Shown: positions 1 through 5,015 of the stretch, piece after piece
Layout: each line of letters starts with the position of its first letter
How positions within the stretch are numbered: the first letter of the stretch is position 1
From: Planctomycetota bacterium
GTDB lineage: Bacteria > Planctomycetota > Planctomycetia > Isosphaerales > Isosphaeraceae
Direction of reading: 5' to 3'
DNA: 5,015 bases
Assembly: GCA_021778575.1 (NCBI GenBank)
Contig: JAJYCH010000428.1
Coordinates: 1 to 5,015 of the forward strand
Program-made: the position numbers and the translations under genes
The notes under the pieces: generated by a model
What the model saw: the letters and a program-made list of their open reading frames with translations, nothing else
Told to the model about the DNA's origin: nothing
Databases searched by the model: none

Positions 1-230
1 ACATGATGATCGCCGGGATCGTCGCCATCCCCGGAATGACCACGGGTCAGCTTCTGGCCGGAGCCGACGTCGGCCAGGCGATCCGCTACCAGATCCTGCT
101 TTACCTGGGAATCAGCACGACCGTCGCCATCAGCGTCCTGATTCTCCTGGCGATCCGACTCCGACGCTACTTCACGGCAAACCACCAGTTGCGGCGCGAA
201 ATGCTGGATGGTGAAAACACGGCGAATTGA
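1..230 (+). CDS. fetB: FetB/UPF0014-family ABC transporter permease, C-terminal part (5' end outside window)
   Basis: This is the C-terminal end of an integral membrane permease. The reading frame is already open at the left edge (first complete codon at base 3), so the Met at base 3 is probably internal. The visible 75 residues contain the segment GIVAIPGMTTGQLLAGAD followed by a short AIRYQI stretch, then one hydrophobic helix (roughly residues 30-52) and a basic, cytoplasmic-looking tail with RRYFTANHQL. The PGMTTGQ-LAG-D-AIRYQI pattern and the HQL near the end match what I know of the FetB (YbbM, UPF0014) family. In E. coli, FetB pairs with the ATPase FetA in an exporter linked to iron homeostasis. 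The substrate here is not shown by the sequence. The matching ATPase gene would be expected upstream, outside the window. The gene ends in TGA, and a 130-bp gap separates it from the next gene, so an operon with that gene is not evident. Confidence 0.85.
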   Translation, partial: MMIAGIVAIPGMTTGQLLAGADVGQAIRYQILLYLGISTTVAISVLILLAIRLRRYFTANHQLRREMLDGENTAN

Positions 231-360
231 ACCGTCTTCGAGGGTCGATTCTTCGCTTTTCCGGTGCAAGAGGGATGGCCCCGACGTCTGGCTTCGTTGC
301 ACAATGGCGGTTGGTCGCTCGCCGATGATCCGCTTCATGGCTTCAGGGTTCTGATCTCCG
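231..360. other. Intergenic gap with no recognised signal
   Basis: These 130 bases lie between the permease stop and the TPR-protein start. I find no convincing hairpin with a T-run and no good -35/-10 pair. An in-frame TGA at 352-354, six bases before the next ATG, rules out an earlier start for the downstream gene. No strong Shine-Dalgarno sequence precedes position 361. Confidence 0.5.
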
Positions 361-2124
361 ATGTCCGAAACCGCACCGAACGAATTGATCCTGGGTCTTG
401 TCCATGAGGGGTGGGATCATCTGAGGCTCCAGCGGCCAATCGCGGCCTGGGCTTGCTGGCGGCGGGTTTTGCGGCTCGAACCGGAACAGCCGGCGGCGAC
501 CCACGCCCTGCACGTCCTGGCGAACGTGGGCGACCTTCCCGAAGCGGCTCGCGCGGAATATCGGTTCTTGACCCCTCTGCCCGGTCGTCGTGACGACTGG
601 GACGCCCATTTTCGCGGTCGCGACCTCGAAGACCTCGCCGAGGCGGCTCGCGTGTTTGGCGAACTCGCCGATCGCGACCCGAGCGATTCGCACGCCCGGT
701 TCAACCAGGGGATCTGCCTGGCCTGGCAAGGGCGAAACGTCGAGGCGATCGAGGCCCTCGACCAGGCGGTCCAGTCGATGGCCGCCAGCGAACCACAGAC
801 GGCGGCCGACGCCTGGGTTCTGGCCGAAGTCCTCCGGCAAGGGGGCGGGGCCGAACTTCTGGCCGACGACCTGAGCCACGTCGTCCCGATTCAGTGGTCG
901 CCGGGTGCTGATCCCGCTGACTTTCTCGATGATCGGGCGGATGTCCGGGCGATCGCGAACCCGGTCGATCCCGTGACCGGCTCGCCCCGGCTGTCCGAGG
1001 CCCGGCTCTACGAGTGGCTCGATCGCCCCTGGACAGCCGAGCCGACTTCCGCCCTGGCGACCCCCGCCGATCTCCGACGGGTCCGGGCCACCGTGGTCCG
1101 GCTCCCTGGGTCGCTCAGGCTCTCGGGAACCGATCCTGTCTTGCTCGAAGAAGTGGTTGCCGAGGTCGCGCGACTGGCGGGAGATCGCGTCGCGACGGTT
1201 CGACGCGAAGCCTCGCCGATGCCTCTGGCATTCCAGGACGCGGCGGTCTGGGCGATCCGGATGCCGCCGGGGCTCGACGACGAAGCTCAAGCCAGGCTCC
1301 ATCGAGCGGCGGTCGAGCGCTATTACGAGACGGTCTGGATTCTCCGTCCACGACAGGGGCTTGGCGGTCGGTCGCCCGTCGATGCCGGGAAGCTGGCGAA
1401 TTTGGGGGACGTGGTGATTCGGGTCAAGCTTGAAGCCGTGATCCGGCTCCGCGAACAGTTGGGGATGCGACGGACCACCGCGCTCCTTTATCAAGGTTAT
1501 CCGTTCGATCGCTTGCGACGTCGCCTCGGTCTGGAGCCAACCGACCCCGACGCGATCGACCCGCTTGACGCGGCATCAATGAGCGGGCCGGAACTGGACC
1601 AGCTCGAACCGGTCGATCTTGATGATTATACCCTGGCCGAAGCGTATGAGTCGGCCGCGGCGCTGGGGGATGATCGCCGGACCGCCCGATTCGCCGGCGT
1701 TCTGGCGGATCGAGAACCGTTGGCACTGAGCCGGCTCGATCGTCGGGCGTTGTTCGCCTCGCTGGTGCGGTTCGAGCTGGCCGACGGTTCGACCAGCGGA
1801 GCCCTCCGCCGGATCGACCGGGCACTGGAAGTCGATCGGATCTTGCAACAAGGACGTGACGCCCGAACTTACCAGACCTGGCGGGCCGAGGTTCATGTGA
1901 AGGTTGGCGAGGCCGAAGCCGCAGTTGCGGTTTATGACAATCTGATCGGGACGACTGCCGACCCCTGGGTCGCGATCGACGCAGCCGAAACCTTGCTCGA
2001 TGCCGGGTTTCTCGAACCGGGCCGGACTATGGTCCATCAGGCGCTCAACCTGGCGGAGGAATCGGGCGATCTCGAAGCGATCGAGCGCGGCAAGGAACTG
2101 CTCCTGGTCGAGGTGGACGGATGA
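361..2124 (+). CDS. TPR-repeat protein of unknown function (587 aa)
   Basis: This is a soluble protein with no signal peptide or membrane segment, so it is probably cytoplasmic. Helical repeats resembling tetratricopeptide repeats are visible at about residues 8-42 (GWDHLRLQRPIAAWACWRRVLRLEP), 80-108 and 111-142 (ARFNQGICLAWQGRNVEAIEALDQAV). They recur near the C-terminus at about 503-575 (WRAEVHVKVGEAEAAVAVYDNLI, then an AAETLLDAGFLEPGR unit). The middle, about 180-460, is not obviously repetitive; it includes a notable MRRTTALLYQGYPFDRLRRRLGLEP-like basic stretch near 369-393 and an acidic linker near 395-425. TPR arrays usually bind protein partners; nothing here names the partner. The start is fixed by an in-frame TGA at 352-354 and by ATG 361 being the first start codon after it. 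The stop overlaps a downstream ATG (ATGA, 2121-2124), which suggests that a translationally coupled gene once followed. A 383-codon frame runs antisense to it, but that is a codon-bias shadow. Confidence 0.85.
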   Translation: MSETAPNELILGLVHEGWDHLRLQRPIAAWACWRRVLRLEPEQPAATHALHVLANVGDLPEAARAEYRFLTPLPGRRDDWDAHFRGRDLEDLAEAARVFGELADRDPSDSHARFNQGICLAWQGRNVEAIEALDQAVQSMAASEPQTAADAWVLAEVLRQGGGAELLADDLSHVVPIQWSPGADPADFLDDRADVRAIANPVDPVTGSPRLSEARLYEWLDRPWTAEPTSALATPADLRRVRATVVRLPGSLRLSGTDPVLLEEVVAEVARLAGDRVATVRREASPMPLAFQDAAVWAIRMPPGLDDEAQARLHRAAVERYYETVWILRPRQGLGGRSPVDAGKLANLGDVVIRVKLEAVIRLREQLGMRRTTALLYQGYPFDRLRRRLGLEPTDPDAIDPLDAASMSGPELDQLEPVDLDDYTLAEAYESAAALGDDRRTARFAGVLADREPLALSRLDRRALFASLVRFELADGSTSGALRRIDRALEVDRILQQGRDARTYQTWRAEVHVKVGEAEAAVAVYDNLIGTTADPWVAIDAAETLLDAGFLEPGRTMVHQALNLAEESGDLEAIERGKELLLVEVDG

Positions 2125-2280
2125 GTCGATCCATCCCGAGCTGGATGAGATTCCGCCGGCCGCGCTGAACGACCTGTCGGCTGATCTTGCTGGTGACGAT
2201 TCCTGGACTGGTTCTCGGTGGATTCAACCTGGTCCGGCGTCGCAACCCTTTTCAATTCGCCTTCAAGGCCGAGACGGGGG
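2121..2280 (+). pseudogene. Possible remnant of a small membrane-protein gene with an in-frame TGA
   Basis: An ATG at 2121 overlaps the TPR gene stop as ATGA, the classic layout of translational coupling. The frame reads MSRSIPSWMRFRRPR and stops at TGA 2166-2168. The same frame continues past the stop as TTCRLILLVTIPGLVLGGFNLVRRRNPFQFAFKAE. A basic N-terminus, a hydrophobic helix and a following RRR cluster form a coherent single-span membrane protein with positive charge on both sides. This reads as one short gene interrupted by a nonsense codon. The right boundary is uncertain: from about 2252 the frame runs antisense to the 3' end of the minus-strand coiled-coil gene and loses coding character. 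A start at TTG 2187 without a clear ribosome site is the alternative. A sequencing error is also possible. The family is not recognised. Confidence 0.4.
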
Positions 2281-2644
2281 GTGAGATCGCCTTCTTGGGC
2301 AGATCCAGGGATTTACGGATTTCAGCCACTTCGGTTTGGAGGTGTCTCACATCGGAACTGATACCGCTCGCCCACCAGACCCCGGAGACCAAGCCCGTCG
2401 CCAGCAAGCTACCCACCAGGCCAATCGCGATCTTGATCAGGCTCAGTAAGATCGCGAGTTGAGCCGAGACGACTTCGATCTTGGTATTGAGTTGCGCGGC
2501 GACGACCTCGATCTTGGAATCGAGTTGCGCGGTGACGACCTCGATCTTGGCATCGAGTCGTTTGACGTCATCGTTCAAGGATTTCAAATCGCCACGAACG
2601 TCTTTCAAGTCCTGGTTGAGTACTTCAGTCGTCGGTCCAGGCAT
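2252..2644 (-). CDS. Repeat-built coiled-coil protein with one membrane segment (130 aa)
   Basis: No named family is recognised, but the architecture is clear. Residues 7-63 form a charged coiled coil, including LKDVRGDLKSLNDDVKRL and three near-identical 11-residue units (KIEVVTAQLDS, KIEVVAAQLNT, KIEVVSAQL). An 11-residue period is typical of hendecad coiled coils. Residues about 66-92 form a long hydrophobic segment (LLSLIKIAIGLVGSLLATGLVSGVWWA), and about 96-115 a short second coil (SSDVRHLQTEVAEIRKSLDLP). It is probably an oligomeric membrane-anchored protein; small bacterial coiled-coil/TM proteins such as XhlA- or DUF1640-like proteins share this layout, but I claim no homology. The ATG at 2644 is preceded by AAGGG (2654-2658) nine bases upstream, a fair ribosome site. 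A strong promoter lies further upstream at 2752-2785. Base composition is less GC-rich than in the neighbouring metabolic genes. The 3' end overlaps the broken plus-strand frame. Confidence 0.75.
   Translation of the reverse strand: MPGPTTEVLNQDLKDVRGDLKSLNDDVKRLDAKIEVVTAQLDSKIEVVAAQLNTKIEVVSAQLAILLSLIKIAIGLVGSLLATGLVSGVWWASGISSDVRHLQTEVAEIRKSLDLPKKAISPPVSALKAN
2468..2566. repeat. Three tandem 33-bp repeats inside the coiled-coil gene
   Basis: The units are 2468-2500, 2501-2533 and 2534-2566. Units 1 and 2 differ at 4 of 33 positions. Units 2 and 3 differ at one of the first 25 positions and then diverge. A partial unit (GAGTTGAGCCGA, 2456-2467) precedes the array. The period is a multiple of three, so gain or loss of a unit keeps the minus-strand gene in frame and changes coiled-coil length by 11 residues. 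Confidence 0.9.
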
Positions 2645-2647
2645 GAT

Positions 2648-2746
2648 TCATGGCCCTTGCGGAGAAAACGCTGACTTGATTGAGCGAACAATCTCGCGAC
2701 AAATGAAGGTAGCCGCTGCGGACTCGACCAGAACCTGTACGTTCAT
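2648..2746 (-). CDS. Possible 32-codon leader ORF upstream of the coiled-coil gene
   Basis: The minus-strand ATG at 2746 opens a frame reading MNVQVLVESAAATFICREIV and then RSIKSAFSPQGP, which stops at TGA 2648-2650. It ends three bases before the ATG of the coiled-coil gene and lies in the same frame as it, so the junction is TGA-ATC-ATG. The predicted transcription start (about 2750) would leave only a few bases ahead of this ATG, meaning near-leaderless translation. It could be a leader peptide, a former N-terminal extension cut off by a nonsense codon, or chance. There is no recognised homology. Confidence 0.25.
   Translation of the reverse strand: MNVQVLVESAAATFICREIVRSIKSAFSPQGP
2654..2658 (-). 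promoter_or_regulatory. Ribosome binding site for the coiled-coil gene
   Basis: AAGGG on the minus strand lies nine bases before ATG 2644. It supports this start over the out-of-frame ATG at 2651. Confidence 0.45.
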
Positions 2747-2751
2747 CTCGT

Positions 2752-2785
2752 ATTATATTATAGATCGGCCGGACGGATCGGTCAA
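2752..2785 (-). promoter_or_regulatory. Sigma70-type promoter reading towards the coiled-coil gene
   Basis: On the minus strand a -35 box TTGACC (2785-2780) is followed by exactly 17 bases and then a perfect -10 box TATAAT (2762-2757). A second overlapping TATAAT lies at 2757-2752. The predicted start of transcription is about 2750, giving a leader of roughly 105 nt before ATG 2644. The -35 box is one arm of the 10-bp palindrome GTCAATTGAC (2781-2790). This is an unusually close match to consensus for such a GC-rich genome. The same AT-rich patch could also supply a -10 for hisI on the plus strand, but I see no matching -35 there. Confidence 0.65.
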
Positions 2786-2790
2786 TTGAC
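2781..2790. promoter_or_regulatory. Palindrome GTCAATTGAC between divergent genes
   Basis: A perfect 10-bp inverted repeat overlaps the minus-strand -35 box and lies 21 bases before the hisI start. It could be an operator for a dimeric regulator acting on either gene, or simply a by-product of the TTGAC box. No known regulator site is recognised. Confidence 0.25.
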
Positions 2791-2800
2791 TTCATCAACC

Positions 2801-2805
2801 GAGGA
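2801..2805 (+). promoter_or_regulatory. Ribosome binding site that fixes the TTG start of hisI
   Basis: GAGGA lies six bases before TTG 2812, an ideal spacing. It supports the TTG as the genuine initiation codon; the next in-frame Met codons fall well inside the conserved part of the protein. Confidence 0.7.
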
Positions 2806-2811
2806 TTCCCC

Positions 2812-3225
2812 TTGAACGCCACCGAAATACCCTTTCTTTCCACACTCAAATGGACCGCGGATGGCTTGATCCCGGCGATCGTCCAGGATTCGGAATCGGG
2901 CGCGGTCCTGATGATGGCCTGGATGGACGAACCGGCGATCCGCCAGACCCTGGCCACGGGCCAGACGCATTTCTACTCGCGATCACGTCGGGCTGCCTGG
3001 CACAAGGGGGGGACCTCGGGCCATGTTCAGATGGTCGAGTCGATCGCCGTCGATTGCGACGCCGATGTCTTGCTGATCCGGGCCCGGCAGGTTGGCGGAG
3101 CCTGCCACGAAGGGTATCGGTCGTGCTTCTGGCGGCAAGTCGACGCCTCGGGGAACCTTCAGGTCGTCGCGACTCCGGTCTTCGAAACCGATCAGGTTTA
3201 TGGCGAGCGGAAGGGCTCCGGTTGA
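2812..3225 (+). CDS. hisI: Phosphoribosyl-AMP cyclohydrolase (HisI), monofunctional
   Basis: HisI hydrolyses the adenine ring of phosphoribosyl-AMP to give ProFAR, the third step of histidine synthesis, in the cytoplasm. At 137 residues it is the short monofunctional form; there is no fused HisE (phosphoribosyl-ATP pyrophosphatase) domain. The family signature is clear: VLMMAWMDEPAIRQTLATG (32-50), the YSRSR-WHKGGTSGHVQ segment (55-73), then VDCDADVLL (80-88) with the Mg-binding Asp residues 81, 83 and 85. The zinc-ligand cysteines are Cys82, Cys98 (in ACHEG) and Cys105 (in RSCFW). One variation is visible: the usual KGE-SG motif reads KGGTSG here, so the Glu is Gly. Translation begins at TTG, backed by GAGGA at 2801-2805. 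No other his gene is in the window, so the his genes are scattered or lie further away. serC follows in the same direction 116 bp downstream. Confidence 0.95.
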   Translation: MNATEIPFLSTLKWTADGLIPAIVQDSESGAVLMMAWMDEPAIRQTLATGQTHFYSRSRRAAWHKGGTSGHVQMVESIAVDCDADVLLIRARQVGGACHEGYRSCFWRQVDASGNLQVVATPVFETDQVYGERKGSG

Positions 3226-3283
3226 CTTGCCCCTGGAGAATCGGGCTTGCGAAGCGCGGCGGATTTCCCTTTCATGGTGGTTC

Positions 3284-3309
3284 GGGAACCGGGCGGTTTC
3301 GCGGTTCCC
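3284..3309 (+). terminator. Hairpin between hisI and serC, possible terminator or attenuator
   Basis: GGGAACCG (3284-3291) and CGGTTCCC (3302-3309) form a perfect 8-bp stem with a 10-base loop. No T-run follows (TGGTCGTCCC), so it is not a classic intrinsic terminator. It sits 58 bases after the hisI stop and 32 bases before serC, where it could partly separate expression of the two genes or protect a 3' end. Confidence 0.35.
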
Positions 3310-3341
3310 TGGTCGTCCCTCTCTCCCCGGGATCAGCCTCG

Positions 3342-4427
3342 ATGAGCAGTGTCTTGAACTTCAACGCCGGCCCGGCCGCCTTGCCGGGCGAGGTCCTCCA
3401 TCGCGTCCAGACCGAAGTGGTCGACTATCAGGGGCAAGGAATGTCCCTGATGGAGATGTCGCACCGATCGAAAATCTTCGAGGCGATCATCGCCCGGGCC
3501 GAGACCAACTTCAAGCGGTTGATCGGCGTCGGCGACGGCTACCGGGTCATTTTTGTCCAGGGAGGAGCCTCGACCCAGTTCGCGACCGTGCCGATGAACT
3601 TTCTGCCTCCCGGCGGAGTCGCCGATTATCTCGTTACGGGAACCTGGGGCGAGAAGGCGATCGAGGAAGCCACGCTGTTCGGCCAGCCACACCTGGCCGC
3701 CTCGACAAAGGAGAGCGGCTACCGCAAAGTTCCGGTCGGTTCCGAGATCGCCCTGAGCGCTAACCCGGCTTACGTCCATCTCACGTCGAACGAGACGATC
3801 CAGGGCGTCCAGTATCACGAGTTCCCCGACCTTGGCGACGCGCCGCTGGTCGGCGACATGAGCAGTGATATCCTGTCGAGGCCGATCGATGCCGAGCGAT
3901 TCTCGTTGATCTACGCCGGGGCTCAGAAGAATCTCGGTCCGTCGGGCGTGACGGTCGTCTTGATCCGCGAGTCATGGCTTGAGTCGGCGAATTCGCGGGT
4001 TCCGACGATGCTCCGGTACTCGACGCACGTCAAGAACAACTCGCTGTATAACACGCCGCCGATGTTCGGGATCTACATCCTCGACCTGGTCCTGCAATGG
4101 CTGGCCGAGCAGGGGGGTGTCTTGGGGATCGCGCGAATCAATGAGATGAAGGCCGCGAGTCTCTATGGCGCGATTGACGCCAGCGCCGGTTTCTACCGAG
4201 GCCACGCCGAGCCTGGTTCACGCTCGAAGATGAACGTCACGTTCCGTCTACCCAGCGAGGAACTGGAAAAACAGTTCCTGATCCAGGCCCAGGACGCGGG
4301 GATGATCGGTCTGGCCGGGCATCGCTCGGTCGGCGGTATCCGGGCGTCGATCTACAACGCCGTCGGGCTCGAAGCTTGCCGGACCCTGGCGTCGTTCCTG
4401 GCCGATTTCGCGGCCAAGAATGGATAA
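3342..4427 (+). CDS. serC: Phosphoserine aminotransferase (SerC)
   Basis: SerC is a class V (fold type I) PLP-dependent aminotransferase. It converts 3-phosphohydroxypyruvate and glutamate to phosphoserine, and usually also acts in pyridoxal phosphate synthesis on the erythronate-derived substrate. Length (361 aa) is typical. Visible hallmarks are the N-terminal NFNAGPAALP (6-15), MEMSHRSK with substrate-binding His41-Arg42 (37-44), the PLP-phosphate loop QGGAS (73-77), Trp102 for ring stacking, and Asp172 in GDMSSD. The Schiff-base Lys196 lies in YAGAQKNLGPSGV, and the C-terminal signature GHRSVGGIRASIYNA is at 326-340. All expected active-site residues appear present. The frame is open upstream to 2850, but the family N-terminus begins exactly at ATG 3342, and the upstream part only overlaps hisI out of frame. 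No clear Shine-Dalgarno precedes it. It may be read from the hisI promoter, subject to the hairpin at 3284-3309. Confidence 0.96.
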   Translation: MSSVLNFNAGPAALPGEVLHRVQTEVVDYQGQGMSLMEMSHRSKIFEAIIARAETNFKRLIGVGDGYRVIFVQGGASTQFATVPMNFLPPGGVADYLVTGTWGEKAIEEATLFGQPHLAASTKESGYRKVPVGSEIALSANPAYVHLTSNETIQGVQYHEFPDLGDAPLVGDMSSDILSRPIDAERFSLIYAGAQKNLGPSGVTVVLIRESWLESANSRVPTMLRYSTHVKNNSLYNTPPMFGIYILDLVLQWLAEQGGVLGIARINEMKAASLYGAIDASAGFYRGHAEPGSRSKMNVTFRLPSEELEKQFLIQAQDAGMIGLAGHRSVGGIRASIYNAVGLEACRTLASFLADFAAKNG

Positions 4428-4454
4428 GTCGAGGGAGCAGTGCCAGGCGACGGA
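4428..4454. other. Short convergent gap between serC and the membrane-protein gene
   Basis: Only 27 bases separate the two facing stop codons. I see no hairpin in it, so the transcripts probably overlap at their 3' ends or end by another mechanism such as Rho. Confidence 0.5.
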
Positions 4455-4949
4455 TCACGCACGGTCGAGCGGTTCGGTCTCACGGACCAGCCTGATCCGG
4501 AGCCCGCTCGACACACAACCACCCACCAGCGCGAACAAGAATTGCGGGAGAAAGAGAATTGTCATGTGTAACGACATGACCGGCATGTCCGCGTAAGCAC
4601 AACCGTTCGGAAAGCAATAATCGGTCAGCGGGCGGAGCTTGCTCATGGTCCGGTAACTGAAGTCGTAATTGCCGCCGAGATACGAAGCGTAGATCAATAA
4701 GGAAAGCCATCCCGCGACTTCGAAGCCCACGACAAATCGCGACGATTTTCCGGTCGTCGCCAGATCGATCAACGCCGTGACCAGACCATAAAACAACAGA
4801 CATCCGAGCGGGACGACGCCGATGATATATTCGTGCCAGAATCGATAAAAAGCCCCTTCGGTCCGATCAATCTGAATCAGCCCGAGGCCGATCGCCGTGC
4901 TTGCCGTCGCGGTCATCAACTGAGCGATCGAGAGTTGCGGTCGAGCCAT
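4455..4949 (-). CDS. Planctomycete-type four-helix membrane protein of unknown function (164 aa)
   Basis: This is a small integral membrane protein, and I recognise no family function. Using ATG 4949, hydrophobic segments lie at about residues 9-27 (AQLMTATASTAIGLGLIQI), 41-65 (YIIGVVPLGCLLFYGLVTALIDLAT), 72-92 (FVVGFEVAGWLSLLIYASYLG) and 125-149 (MSLHMTILFLPQFLFALVGGCVSSG). The loop between helices 3 and 4 (93-122) carries two cysteines (112, 117) in YCFPNGC, which could form a disulfide if the loop faces the periplasm. The start RPQLSIAQLM plus a hydrophobic stretch resembles N-termini common in planctomycete membrane proteins, which favours ATG 4949 over the in-frame TTG at 4976 (nine residues longer); neither has a strong ribosome site. 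The tail is charged (RIRLVRETEPLDRA). Base composition is visibly lower in GC than serC. It is convergent with serC. Confidence 0.75.
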   Translation of the reverse strand: MARPQLSIAQLMTATASTAIGLGLIQIDRTEGAFYRFWHEYIIGVVPLGCLLFYGLVTALIDLATTGKSSRFVVGFEVAGWLSLLIYASYLGGNYDFSYRTMSKLRPLTDYCFPNGCAYADMPVMSLHMTILFLPQFLFALVGGCVSSGLRIRLVRETEPLDRA

Positions 4950-5015
4950 GGGAGGTTCTCGATTGGTTTTACTCAAAGGGAAAGCGCTGCACGAAACTTG
5001 CTCAAATCGTCACAA
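4950..5015 (-). other. Upstream region of the membrane-protein gene
   Basis: On the minus strand this stretch holds the alternative TTG start (4976) and presumably the promoter. It contains TTGTGA- and TTGAGC-like boxes near 5015-5000 but no convincing -10 at the right spacing. A weak GAGAA lies six bases before ATG 4949. Confidence 0.3.

Noticed and set aside
263..302. GTGCAA/TTGCAC inverted repeat in the gap after the permease gene
   Set aside because: Only 6 bp of stem with a 28-base loop and no T-run. This is expected by chance.
343..1494. 383-codon open frame antisense to the TPR gene
   Set aside because: It is rich in Arg, Pro and Gly with no domain or hydrophobic pattern, as expected of an antisense shadow in GC-rich DNA. 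The plus-strand frame has clear TPR-like repeats.
2166..2168. TGA read as selenocysteine in the small interrupted frame
   Set aside because: There is no recognisable SECIS-like hairpin just after the TGA, no redox motif and no known selenoprotein resemblance. A nonsense mutation is simpler.
2459..2674. Plus-strand 71-residue frame with DDLDLGIELRG repeats as a gene
   Set aside because: It is the complement of the repeat array in the coiled-coil gene. The minus-strand frame has the better start, ribosome site, promoter and a coherent coil plus membrane architecture.
2850..3341. Long N-terminal extension of serC in the open frame upstream of 3342
   Set aside because: The extension overlaps hisI in another frame and is low-complexity Arg/Gly/Pro sequence. 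The SerC family N-terminus starts exactly at ATG 3342.
4480..4803. Second minus-strand frame inside the membrane-protein gene
   Set aside because: It is an overlapping frame lacking a sensible hydrophobic pattern, whereas the main frame has four clear membrane segments.
1..5015. Mobile element, CRISPR array, defence or toxin-antitoxin system
   Set aside because: No transposase, integrase, terminal inverted repeats, spacer-repeat array or recognisable toxin/antitoxin pair was seen. The 33-bp repeats are contiguous and coding, not separated by spacers.

Overview
The window looks like ordinary chromosomal DNA from a GC-rich planctomycete, most likely of the Isosphaeraceae type. This is inferred from codon usage, from the weak or absent Shine-Dalgarno sites, and from the N-terminus of the last gene (RPQLSIAQLM followed by a hydrophobic stretch), a style very common in planctomycete membrane proteins. 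No database search was possible.

Layout, left to right. The window opens inside the 3' end of a FetB/UPF0014-type ABC transporter permease (+). After a 130-bp gap comes a 587-residue TPR-type protein (+) of unknown role. Its stop overlaps an ATG in the arrangement ATGA. That ATG opens a 15-codon frame that ends in TGA, and the same frame beyond the TGA encodes a convincing small membrane segment, so this looks like a broken small gene. Facing it, on the minus strand, is a 130-residue coiled-coil plus transmembrane protein built on three 33-bp (11-residue) repeats. It has a near-consensus sigma70-type promoter and a possible 32-codon leader ORF. Next on the plus strand are hisI (phosphoribosyl-AMP cyclohydrolase, TTG start) and serC (phosphoserine aminotransferase), separated by 116 bp that contain a perfect 8-bp hairpin. 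The window ends with a minus-strand four-helix membrane protein convergent with serC.

Two genes are confidently metabolic: hisI (histidine synthesis) and serC (serine and pyridoxal phosphate synthesis). They lie in the same direction and may be co-transcribed, although the hairpin between them leaves this open. The remaining genes have no evident link to these pathways. I see no mobile element, CRISPR array, tRNA, rRNA or defence system. The points most worth a second look are the repeat-built coiled-coil gene with its promoter and leader ORF, and the interrupted small membrane gene next to it.
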